DNA from: Lysobacteraceae bacterium
Lineage (GTDB): Bacteria > Pseudomonadota > Gammaproteobacteria > Xanthomonadales > Xanthomonadaceae
Direction of reading: 5' to 3'
Length of the DNA stretch: 5,479 nt
Assembly: GCA_017990865.1 (NCBI GenBank)
Contig: JAGNNB010000233.1
Location: 1-5,479 of the forward strand
This document shows, piece after piece, positions 1-5,479 of this stretch. Made by a program: the position numbers and the translations under genes. Numbering within the stretch: position 1 is the first letter of the stretch; the number at the start of each line of letters is the position of its first letter. A model generated the notes under the pieces. It did not search any database, was not told the origin of the DNA, and saw only the letters and a list, made by a program, of their open reading frames with translations.

Positions 1-42
1 CGCGATGTCGATAGCGATGTCGTGGTCGGTCTTGTCGTCCAT
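1..42 (-). CDS. apaG: ApaG N-terminus, partial (probable)
   Basis: Only the first 14 codons are inside the window, reading MDDKTDHDIAIDIA from an ATG at 42 down to 1; the frame is still open at the edge. This is too short to identify by homology. The call rests mainly on position: in gammaproteobacteria the gene after rsmA in the lptD-surA-pdxA-rsmA operon is usually apaG, often followed by apaH. An acidic start leading into an alternating hydrophobic strand (IAIDIA) fits the beginning of ApaG, a small (about 125 residue) fibronectin-III-like beta-sandwich protein of uncertain biochemical role. Upstream of the ATG there is only a weak GGCGG ribosome-binding candidate. No other ATG or GTG start occurs in this frame between the end of rsmA and position 42. 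Alternative: any small ORF that replaces apaG in this lineage. Confidence 0.6.
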   Translation of the reverse strand, partial: MDDKTDHDIAIDIA

Positions 43-115
43 GCCGCCAGTGTAAGAGCGTCGTCGAACTCTCGCCAGACTCTCGCGCGCGAATGCGTCG
101 GCGCGTGGGCGTGGG
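43..115 (-). other. rsmA-apaG spacer, no clear signals
   Basis: These 73 bases separate the rsmA stop (TAA at 118-116) from the putative apaG ATG. There is no hairpin followed by a T-run, so no intrinsic terminator is visible and read-through into apaG is expected. A TACACT hexamer (minus strand, 54-49) resembles a -10 box, but it lies only about 6 bases before the ATG and has no convincing -35 partner. An 8-base direct repeat is annotated separately. Confidence 0.5.
68..86. repeat. 8-base direct repeat with 11-base period
   Basis: ACTCTCGC occurs at 68-75 and again at 79-86 on the plus strand (GCGAGAGT on the transcribed strand), one helical turn apart. It lies in the spacer before apaG. 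Two copies of an 8-mer in GC-rich DNA may be chance; no regulator is known to me for this motif. Confidence 0.3.
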
Positions 116-955
116 TTAACGGACCGGGGTCGCGCTCGCCGAAATGTTGGCGAGGCGGACGAAATCGGCCACCGCCAAGCGTTCGGCGCGGTTTTGCGGG
201 TCGATGCCGGCGGCGACGATGGTCTCGGTCTCGCATACGCCGCCGAGCGCGTTGCGCAGGGTTTTGCGGCGTTGGCCGAAGGCCGCGCGGACGACGGCTT
301 CGAAGCGCGCGGGATCGTCGATGCCGATGCGATCCGCGGGCTTCGGCACCAGACGCACGACCGCCGAGTCCACTTTCGGCGGCGGTCGGAACGCGCCCGG
401 GGGTACTTTGAACAGCGCGGTCACGTCGCAGTACGCCTGCAACATCACGCTGAGCCGGCCGTAGACCTTGCTGCCGGGCGGGGCGGCCATGCGATCGACC
501 ACTTCCTTCTGCAGCATGAAGTGCATGTCGCGGATCGACTCGGCGTACGCCAGCGCATGGAACAAGATCGGCGACGACAGGTTGTAGGGCAGATTGCCGA
601 CCAGTCGGAACGACGCGCCTGCGGCGAGCGCGCCGAAATCGACGTTCATCACGTCGGCATGGATCAAGGTCAGTTCGCCGTGCGCGATCGCGGCGGCGCG
701 CAGCGGTTCGAGCAGATCGCGGTCGAATTCGATCGCGGTCAGCGCACCGTGGCGGTCGAGCAGCGGGAAGGTCAGCGCGCCTTGCCCGGGGCCGATCTCG
801 ACGAAGCGATCGTCCGGTTTCGGGTCGATCGCCAGCAGCATTTTCTCGATCACGCCGCGTTCGTGCAGGAAGTGCTGCCCGAGGCCTTTTTTAGCGGGTT
901 TGTCGAAGGCGACGGCAGCGTCGTCGCCGTGCCTCTGCGGTTCGCGGCGCGTCAT
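116..955 (-). CDS. rsmA: 16S rRNA (adenine1518-N6/adenine1519-N6)-dimethyltransferase RsmA (KsgA)
   Basis: Cytoplasmic SAM-dependent enzyme that dimethylates two adjacent adenosines (A1518 and A1519, E. coli numbering) in the 3'-terminal helix 45 of 16S rRNA, a late step and checkpoint of 30S assembly; loss classically gives kasugamycin resistance. The protein is 279 residues, against 273 in E. coli. It shows the family N-terminal signature KKGLGQHFL (22-30), SAM-binding motif I EIGPGQGALT (53-62), acidic E76 at the end of the second strand, HAD (99-101), catalytic motif IV NLPYN (121-125), target-adenine motif VPPGAFRPPPKVDSAV (184-199), and FGQRRKTLRNAL (226-237) in the C-terminal helical domain. 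The ATG at 955 is chosen because it lies about 20 residues before KKGLGQHFL as in relatives and has a good GAAGGA ribosome-binding site. The frame stays open far upstream, but that part reads pdxA out of frame. The ATG overlaps the pdxA stop, so translation is probably coupled. All catalytic motifs are intact. Confidence 0.97.
   Translation of the reverse strand: MTRREPQRHGDDAAVAFDKPAKKGLGQHFLHERGVIEKMLLAIDPKPDDRFVEIGPGQGALTFPLLDRHGALTAIEFDRDLLEPLRAAAIAHGELTLIHADVMNVDFGALAAGASFRLVGNLPYNLSSPILFHALAYAESIRDMHFMLQKEVVDRMAAPPGSKVYGRLSVMLQAYCDVTALFKVPPGAFRPPPKVDSAVVRLVPKPADRIGIDDPARFEAVVRAAFGQRRKTLRNALGGVCETETIVAAGIDPQNRAERLAVADFVRLANISASATPVR
952..955 (-). promoter_or_regulatory. pdxA-rsmA ATGA stop/start overlap
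   Basis: The minus strand reads ATGA here: the last three bases are the TGA stop of pdxA and the first three the ATG of rsmA. Such four-base overlaps are typical of translational coupling by terminating and re-initiating ribosomes. The coupling itself is inferred. Confidence 0.85.
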
Positions 956-1986
956 GCCCGCGATCCTTCGCCGTCGCGCGCGGCGCGCAAGCGTGCGAGG
1001 CGGGTGCAGGTGTCGATGGCGGCGAACAGACTGGACGGATCGGCGACGCCGCGGCCGGCGAGTTCCAGGGCGGTGCCGTGATCGACCGCGACGCGCGGGT
1101 AGGGCAGGCCGAGCGTGAGATTCACCGCGCGCTCGAAGCCGCTGTATTTCAGCACCGGCAGACCTTGATCGTGGTACATCGCCAGCACCGCGTCGGTCTC
1201 GCGCAGTTTCGCGGGCAGGAAGGCGGTGTCGGCCGGCAACGGGCCGATGAGCTGCATGCCTTCGCCGCGCAAACGGTCCAGCGCCGGAATGATCGTGTCG
1301 ATTTCTTCCCGTCCCAAATGACCGTCTTCGCCCGCATGCGGGTTCAAGCCGAGCACCGCGATCCGCGGCGCGTCGAGACCGAAGTCGCGCGTCAACGCGC
1401 GGTGCAGGATGCGCAGCGTGCGTTCCAGGCCGTCGGCGGTGATCGCGTCGGCCACCGCGCGCAGCGGCAGATGCGTGGTGGCGAGCGCGACGCGGACGAT
1501 GTCGTTCGCGAGCATCATCACCACCTCGCAGCCGGCGTGTTGCGCCAACAGTTCGGTGGTGCCGGTGTAGGGAATGCCGCCGTCGTTGATCGCGGCCTTG
1601 TGCACCGGCCCGGTGACCAAGCCGTGGCAGAGGCCTTGCTCGCAAGCGCCGGCGGCGGTTTCCAGCGCGGCGAGGGTGGTGCGGGCGTTGCGCGGTTCGG
1701 GGCGGCCGAACGCGACGCGGTCGCGCTGGGGAATTTCGACGTGGGCCAACCGCCCGGGTCCAGCCGCGGACGGATCGTTCGGCGAAATCAGCCGCAGCGG
1801 CAGGCCGATGGCGTCGGCGGCGCGCAGCAGGTTGTCGCGGTCGCCGTAGACCACCAGATCGGCGTCCCAGGCGCGCTGCGCGGCGCGCACGCACAGTTCC
1901 GGGCCGATGCCCGCAGGTTCGCCCGGCACCAGCGCGAGCCGGGGCCGGAAGGCGATATCGATCGAACGATCCGTGTGAGCGGACAC
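952..1986 (-). CDS. pdxA: 4-hydroxythreonine-4-phosphate dehydrogenase PdxA
   Basis: Cytoplasmic homodimeric, metal-dependent NAD(P) dehydrogenase of DXP-dependent pyridoxal 5'-phosphate synthesis. It oxidises 4-phosphooxy-L-threonine; the product decarboxylates to 3-amino-2-oxopropyl phosphate, which PdxJ condenses with deoxyxylulose 5-phosphate. The protein is 344 residues (E. coli 329). Visible motifs: VPGEPAGIGPE (20-30), LVTGPVHKAAIND (123-135), TTHLPLRAVADAIT (170-183), GLNPHAGEDGHLG (213-225), MYHDQGLPVLKYSGF (270-284) and VDHGTALELAGRG (301-313). H172, H217 and H272 match the three metal-binding histidines of E. coli PdxA (H166, H211, H266). At the E. coli H136-T137 substrate contact this protein has T143-T144. 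The start is GTG at 1986: no ATG lies between the preceding in-frame stop and the conserved core. Its ribosome-binding site is poor (GAGACC), suggesting coupling to surA upstream. The C-terminal tail is slightly long and basic. Function is secure from the motifs. Confidence 0.96.
   Translation of the reverse strand: MSAHTDRSIDIAFRPRLALVPGEPAGIGPELCVRAAQRAWDADLVVYGDRDNLLRAADAIGLPLRLISPNDPSAAGPGRLAHVEIPQRDRVAFGRPEPRNARTTLAALETAAGACEQGLCHGLVTGPVHKAAINDGGIPYTGTTELLAQHAGCEVVMMLANDIVRVALATTHLPLRAVADAITADGLERTLRILHRALTRDFGLDAPRIAVLGLNPHAGEDGHLGREEIDTIIPALDRLRGEGMQLIGPLPADTAFLPAKLRETDAVLAMYHDQGLPVLKYSGFERAVNLTLGLPYPRVAVDHGTALELAGRGVADPSSLFAAIDTCTRLARLRAARDGEGSRA
964..969 (-). promoter_or_regulatory. 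Ribosome-binding site of rsmA
   Basis: GAAGGA on the minus strand lies 8 bases before the rsmA ATG, inside the last codons of pdxA. It is the clearest Shine-Dalgarno sequence in the window and decides the rsmA start against the long upstream extension of the frame. Confidence 0.75.
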
Positions 1987-2034
1987 GTGGCCGGTCTCAG
2001 AAGTGGGCGCTTTGGGGTGCGCTTTCGCCGACGC
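1987..2034 (-). other. surA-pdxA spacer, open in the pdxA frame
   Basis: These 48 bases follow the surA TGA (2037-2035) and precede the pdxA GTG. surA and pdxA share the same reading frame, and the spacer has no stop in it; it would encode ASAKAHPKAPTSETGH. There is no terminator hairpin, no promoter-like pair and no strong Shine-Dalgarno sequence. Confidence 0.6.
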
Positions 2035-3387
2035 TCAGCCGGCGCTGCCGTCTTCGTTGCCGACGCGGATGTCGATGAAGGCTTCGCCGCGCAGTTCGCG
2101 CAGGAAACGGTTCCATTCGTCTTCGAGTTTGCGCTGGCCGATGCTTTCGCGGATTTCGGCGCGGCGGTTTTCGTCGGTGGCGTTGACCTGACGGCTGCCG
2201 ACGCGCTGCAGGATGTGCCAACCGGCCTGGGTTTTGAACGGCTCGGACACTTGGCCGTCGGCCAGCGCCGTCACCGCGGTGCCGAATTCGCTGCCGTAAT
2301 CGTCCTGAGCGAACCAACCCAAGTCGCCGCCGCGCGATTTGCTCACCGTGTCCTCGGACGACTTGGTGGCCATTTCGCTGAAATCGGCGCCGCCCGCGAC
2401 GCGCGCGCGCATCGTTTCCAAACGCGCCTTGGCCGCGGCATCGTTGGTGTCTTCGTCGGCGCGGATCAGGATGTGCCGGGCTTGGTACTGGGTGACCATT
2501 TTCGCGTCGCCCGCGGCGGCGTTGCGGGTTTCTTCCAGGCGGATGAGCTGGAAGCCGCTGGGGCCGCGGATCGGGCCGATGATTTGACCCTGCGGCATGG
2601 TGCGGATGGTGTTGGCGAACGTGGTCGGAATCTGATCGATCGTGCGCCAACCCAGGTTGCCGCCTTCCAGCGCGTTCGGGCTGTCGGAATAGCGAACCGC
2701 GGCGGCGCTGAATTCCATCTCGCCCTTGTCGAGCAGGGCCTTGATGCCGTCGATCTTGGTCTGGCCGAGCTTGATTTGCTCGGCGGTGGCGCCTTCCGGC
2801 AGCGCGACCAGGATATGCGCCAATCGATATTGCGTACTGCCACCGGCCTGCGCCGCCAACGCGGCATCGACCTCGGCGTCGGAAACGCTGATCCGGCCCT
2901 GCGCGAAACGCTGACGCAGGCGCTGGATCATGATTTCGTCGCGCAAGGAATTGCGGAACTCGGAGAAGTTCATGCCGTCGCGGGCGAGCTGCGCGCGCAA
3001 CTGCTCCGCCGTCATCTGATTCTGGCGCGCGATATTGGTCACGGCGCCGTTCACTTCTTCGTCGCTGATCTTCATGCCCGAACCGCTGGCGCGCGCGGTT
3101 TGCAGGCGGATCAGAATCAAGCGCTCCAACACCTGACGCTCCAACACGTTCGCTGGCGGCAATTGCTGGCTGCGGCCGGCGTACTGGGCGCGGATATTGG
3201 CGACGGCGCGGTCCAGTTCGCTCTGCAGAATGATGTCTTCGTCGACGATCGCGGCGATGCGCTCCAGCGGCTGTTGCGCCGCGGCGGTGGCGGCCATGAC
3301 CAGCCCGGTCAGCAACAGGCCGGCGACGAAGCAGGAGCGAAAAACGGCGCCGGTGCGGCGGGCGGAAGCAAACGAGAATCGGATCAT
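2035..3387 (-). CDS. surA: Periplasmic chaperone / peptidyl-prolyl isomerase SurA
   Basis: Periplasmic chaperone that keeps unfolded outer-membrane beta-barrel proteins, notably LptD, competent for insertion by the BAM complex. The protein is 450 residues (E. coli 428). Residues 1-37 form a Sec signal peptide: basic start with RR at 10-11, hydrophobic core about 19-33, and a likely cleavage after ATAAA (37) before QQP. The N-terminal SurA domain begins at LERIAAIVDEDIILQSEL (41-58) and runs to about 180. Parvulin domain 1 covers about 187-285 (YRLAHILV at 187-194, GGNLGW at 242-247, GPSGFQLIRL at 275-284). Parvulin domain 2 covers about 301-397 (ARHILI at 303-308, RGGDLGWF at 352-359, AGWHILQRVG at 388-397). 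A C-terminal helix follows (about 403-432, ending near EDEWNRFLRELR). The ATG at 3387 is preferred over an in-frame TTG at 3405: it gives a normal signal peptide and has a weak GGGTAG 10 bases upstream. Gene order directly after lptD, its main client, supports the role. Confidence 0.97.
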   Translation of the reverse strand: MIRFSFASARRTGAVFRSCFVAGLLLTGLVMAATAAAQQPLERIAAIVDEDIILQSELDRAVANIRAQYAGRSQQLPPANVLERQVLERLILIRLQTARASGSGMKISDEEVNGAVTNIARQNQMTAEQLRAQLARDGMNFSEFRNSLRDEIMIQRLRQRFAQGRISVSDAEVDAALAAQAGGSTQYRLAHILVALPEGATAEQIKLGQTKIDGIKALLDKGEMEFSAAAVRYSDSPNALEGGNLGWRTIDQIPTTFANTIRTMPQGQIIGPIRGPSGFQLIRLEETRNAAAGDAKMVTQYQARHILIRADEDTNDAAAKARLETMRARVAGGADFSEMATKSSEDTVSKSRGGDLGWFAQDDYGSEFGTAVTALADGQVSEPFKTQAGWHILQRVGSRQVNATDENRRAEIRESIGQRKLEDEWNRFLRELRGEAFIDIRVGNEDGSAG

Positions 3388-3467
3388 GGAAGCGGGACTA
3401 CCCAAGCGGGATGACGGGACGGGATGATGAGAGCGGGAAAGGAACGATCGAACGGCGGTGCGGGACG
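3388..3467 (-). promoter_or_regulatory. lptD-surA spacer with repeated TCCCG motif and weak surA ribosome-binding site
   Basis: This 80-base spacer is pyrimidine-rich on the transcribed strand and contains TCCCG six times (CGGGA on the plus strand at 3393, 3407, 3415, 3420, 3434 and 3461); three of these are the longer TCCCGCT. The only ribosome-binding candidate for surA is GGGTAG (3403-3398 on the minus strand). Its GGG could pair with CCC on either side (gggactaccc at 3394-3403 or cccaagcggg at 3401-3410 on the plus strand), making two weak, mutually exclusive three-base-pair hairpins. No terminator and no convincing sigma-70 promoter is visible. A regulatory role is speculative. Confidence 0.35.
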
Positions 3468-5479
3468 TTACGGCACGGCATCCGGAGGCGTGGCGTCGCC
3501 GCTGCGGACTTGGGCCGGCGGGACGAGAGAAAGATCGTCGCGATAATAGCCGAGAATCGAACGGCGCAGCCGGTCCTCCGTGCTGGGTCCGACCGAGCCT
3601 AAACCCTTAAGTTCGATCTCGAGCTGAATGGCGCTGCCGAGTTCGCCCTCTTGACGGTTGCGCAGATAGCGGCGACCGACCAGGCGCACGGCCAGGCAGC
3701 AGCTTTCCCATTGCACGCCGGCGATGCCTTCCAACAATTGCTTGTCCTGCAGCGAGTAGTAGTACCGCCCGACCACGCTCCAACTGGGCGTGATCGGATA
3801 CAGGAACGACAGGTCGACTTGCTCCAGCAGATCGCGACGATAGCGGTAGCCGAAATTGACGATACCGTCGTTGCCGATCAGATACCGGGTGCGCAGGCTG
3901 GCCAGATCGCGATGGCTGGCCTTCGGATCCCATTGATACGAGCCGCCGATGGTCCAGCGATCGTTCGGAGCGTAGCTGGCGTCAACGACCCAGGCCGATT
4001 TGCCTTGTTCGATCGGCTGCTCGCCCGGCACGACCACGCGCGAATCCTCGAAATAGCGGATCTGCCCGAAGCTGGCCGAGAACTTCTCGAAGCCGTCGGC
4101 CTCGCGGATCAAACGGCTGGACACCGCGAGCGTGAGTTGATTGCCGTCGGCTTGCCGGTCGGCGCCCGCGTAGCGGTTATCGCGGAACAATTGGCCCCAA
4201 CTGAACGTGAGCGGCCGAGTGTCGAACAGCGGCATGTTCGATTGGTTGCGATACGGCGCGTTGAAATAGAACAGGCGCGGTTCCAGCGTGTTGAGATAAC
4301 TCTCCTCGCCGAAGCGCAGGCTGCGCTCGAAAAACAGACCGGCGTCGATGGTGGCGATCGGGGTGCTGCGGCTGGGGCTCCCGTCGCGGAAGATCGGCGA
4401 GAGCCGGGCGATCACAGCGGGGTCGTTCGGGTCTTCGCCGTTGCGCAGCGCGTCGCTGCGCGCACGGTCCTGCGCATCGCCTTCCAGACCGTAGGCGGTG
4501 TAGCGCCAAGCGAGCGTCGGCGTGAGGAACCAACTGGCGCCTTCCAGCGGCAGGCTGATGTAGGGCTTCACGTCCAGGCGCGAGCCGCCGATGTATTCGG
4601 GATGGTCGAAGCGCACGGCTTCGGCGTCCACGCCGGTGGTGAATGCGCCCGCGAACCGCTTGTCCCAGCGCACGTATGCGCGCGGCAGGCGATTGAACGG
4701 CAGGTAGGTGTCGCGCAGGGTGTAATCGGCCAGCCGCCAGTGGTCGGCCATGAAACCGGCTTCCCAACTGCGTCCGCGGCCGTAGAGCCCGATATCGCTC
4801 TGCACGAACGACGATGCGGCGCCGTTGAGCGTGTTGTTGGCGTCGTCGAGGTAGCGGGTATCGCTGATCCAGATCAGATGCGAGCGCGCCTGCCAGGACG
4901 CGCCGATGTCCTGGCTGCCGGTGAAGCGGAAGAAGCCGCGATCGTTGCGACGACGGTTGTCCGACGGCACGCCTTCGAAAATTTCTTCGGCGCGTTCGCG
5001 TTCGGTCAGATCGTCGGAAGGCAGGAACGCGGCATCGAACTCGCCGCGCCCGGTTTCGGTGAGATAACGGAATTCGCCGCCCAATTGCAGGCCGCGCTTG
5101 CTCATGAAACGCGGGGTGATCGTGGCGTCGTAATTCGGCGCGAGATTCAGATAAATCGGTTGGCGCCAGTCGAAGCCGTTGCGGCCGGAACTGGAGATCG
5201 CCGGATACAGCAAGCCGGTGCGGCGTCGGTCGTCGATCGGGAAACGGAACCAGGGCAGATACAGCACCGGCACTTTGCCGATCCGCAGGGTGGCGTTGCG
5301 TGCGGTGCCGATGCCTTCTTCGGTGTCCACATCGATCTGCTGCGCGCGCAACTCCCACTTCCGCGCATCGGGCGGGCAGGTGGAATAGGTCGAACGCCGC
5401 ATGCTGCCTTTCGGGCCGTTCATTTCGATGCTGTCGGCGCCGCCGTTGCCGCGCCGCGAGAGCAATTGATAGCGGATGT
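3468..5479 (-). CDS. lptD: LPS-assembly protein LptD (Imp/OstA), 5' end outside the window
   Basis: Outer-membrane beta-barrel which, plugged by lipoprotein LptE, receives lipopolysaccharide from the LptA bridge and inserts it in the outer leaflet. The last 669 residues are visible. The frame is open at the right edge, so the signal peptide and the first part of the periplasmic beta-jellyroll are missing, probably about 110-150 residues given family lengths near 780-820. Visible residues 1-67 are the end of the jellyroll, with C34 in STCPPD matching the second N-terminal cysteine of E. coli LptD (C173). VPVLYLPWFRFPIDDRR (69-85) is the strongly conserved entry to the barrel, followed by alternating barrel strands to about 640. 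The adjacent cysteines CC (593-594, codons 3701-3696) match E. coli C724-C725, so the disulfide pattern needed for a working translocon can form. Oddities: a long polar predicted loop at about 333-373 and a proline-rich tail after SILGYYRDDL. A TTG at 5465 is internal, not the start. surA, whose product folds this protein, follows. Confidence 0.96.
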   Translation of the reverse strand, partial: IRYQLLSRRGNGGADSIEMNGPKGSMRRSTYSTCPPDARKWELRAQQIDVDTEEGIGTARNATLRIGKVPVLYLPWFRFPIDDRRRTGLLYPAISSSGRNGFDWRQPIYLNLAPNYDATITPRFMSKRGLQLGGEFRYLTETGRGEFDAAFLPSDDLTERERAEEIFEGVPSDNRRRNDRGFFRFTGSQDIGASWQARSHLIWISDTRYLDDANNTLNGAASSFVQSDIGLYGRGRSWEAGFMADHWRLADYTLRDTYLPFNRLPRAYVRWDKRFAGAFTTGVDAEAVRFDHPEYIGGSRLDVKPYISLPLEGASWFLTPTLAWRYTAYGLEGDAQDRARSDALRNGEDPNDPAVIARLSPIFRDGSPSRSTPIATIDAGLFFERSLRFGEESYLNTLEPRLFYFNAPYRNQSNMPLFDTRPLTFSWGQLFRDNRYAGADRQADGNQLTLAVSSRLIREADGFEKFSASFGQIRYFEDSRVVVPGEQPIEQGKSAWVVDASYAPNDRWTIGGSYQWDPKASHRDLASLRTRYLIGNDGIVNFGYRYRRDLLEQVDLSFLYPITPSWSVVGRYYYSLQDKQLLEGIAGVQWESCCLAVRLVGRRYLRNRQEGELGSAIQLEIELKGLGSVGPSTEDRLRRSILGYYRDDLSLVPPAQVRSGDATPPDAVP

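Noticed and set aside
2..22. Direct repeat GCGATGTCG at 2-10 and 14-22
   Set aside because: It lies in the apaG coding start and comes from the repeated Asp-Ile-Ala codons; two short copies do not support a repeat element.
49..77. Possible sigma-70 promoter for apaG (TACACT as -10)
   Set aside because: The -35 position reads TGGCGA, a poor match, and the -10 box would sit too close to the ATG for a normal leader; operon read-through is simpler.
194..1081. Plus-strand open frames opposite rsmA
   Set aside because: These have no recognisable motif and no ribosome-binding site, and their composition matches the complement of the sense codons of rsmA.
956..1894. Upstream extension of the rsmA frame (about 313 more codons) on the minus strand
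   Set aside because: The extension is arginine- and alanine-rich without domains, lies out of frame over the well-conserved pdxA, and the family N-terminus plus a good ribosome-binding site place the rsmA start at 955.
3388..3405. TTG start for surA six codons upstream of the ATG
   Set aside because: No Shine-Dalgarno sequence precedes the TTG; the ATG at 3387 gives a standard signal peptide beginning with a basic region.
3394..3410. Overlapping small inverted repeats before surA as a terminator or attenuator
   Set aside because: Stems are only three base pairs and no T-run follows, so they cannot act as an intrinsic terminator.
4177..5358. Open minus-strand frame of about 390 codons inside lptD
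   Set aside because: It overlaps lptD in another frame and has the arginine/histidine/proline-rich composition typical of shifted GC-rich frames; lptD itself has intact conserved motifs over the same bases.

Overview
This window is a stretch of bacterial housekeeping chromosome. All genes lie on the minus strand in the order lptD (5' end cut by the right edge), surA, pdxA, rsmA, apaG (only its first 14 codons before the left edge). This is the well-known gammaproteobacterial order for outer-membrane assembly, vitamin B6 synthesis and ribosome maturation. The DNA is GC-rich. The wording of LptD, SurA and PdxA (for example SGFERAVNLTLGLPYPRV in PdxA and GKVPVLYLPWFRFPIDDRR in LptD) recalls Xanthomonadaceae such as Xanthomonas, Lysobacter or Luteimonas. 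That placement is from memory and not from a search.

Layout in transcription order (right to left): 5479-3468 is lptD, the outer-membrane LPS translocon barrel. A pyrimidine-rich spacer of 80 bases (3467-3388) follows. 3387-2035 is surA, a periplasmic chaperone with two parvulin domains. A 48-base spacer (2034-1987) follows. 1986-952 is pdxA, starting at GTG. 955-116 is rsmA (ksgA), whose ATG overlaps the pdxA stop in an ATGA junction. A 73-base spacer (115-43) precedes the start of a probable apaG at 42.

LptD is a classic SurA client, so the first two genes form a chaperone-substrate pair: SurA escorts unfolded LptD through the periplasm to the BAM complex. PdxA acts in the DXP-dependent pyridoxal phosphate pathway. 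RsmA dimethylates two adjacent adenosines near the 3' end of 16S rRNA. The tight spacing, shared strand and overlapping stop/start argue for one transcript. No convincing promoter or intrinsic terminator is visible between the genes, so the operon promoter is probably upstream of lptD, outside the window.

I found no mobile element, CRISPR array, RNA gene, toxin-antitoxin pair, defence gene or other unusual system. Long open frames on the plus strand and in alternative minus frames are explained by the GC-rich codon usage of the real genes. The second-look observations are modest: a longer predicted surface loop and C-terminal tail in LptD, a substitution at a substrate-contact position of PdxA, a repeat-rich spacer before surA, and two translational junctions.
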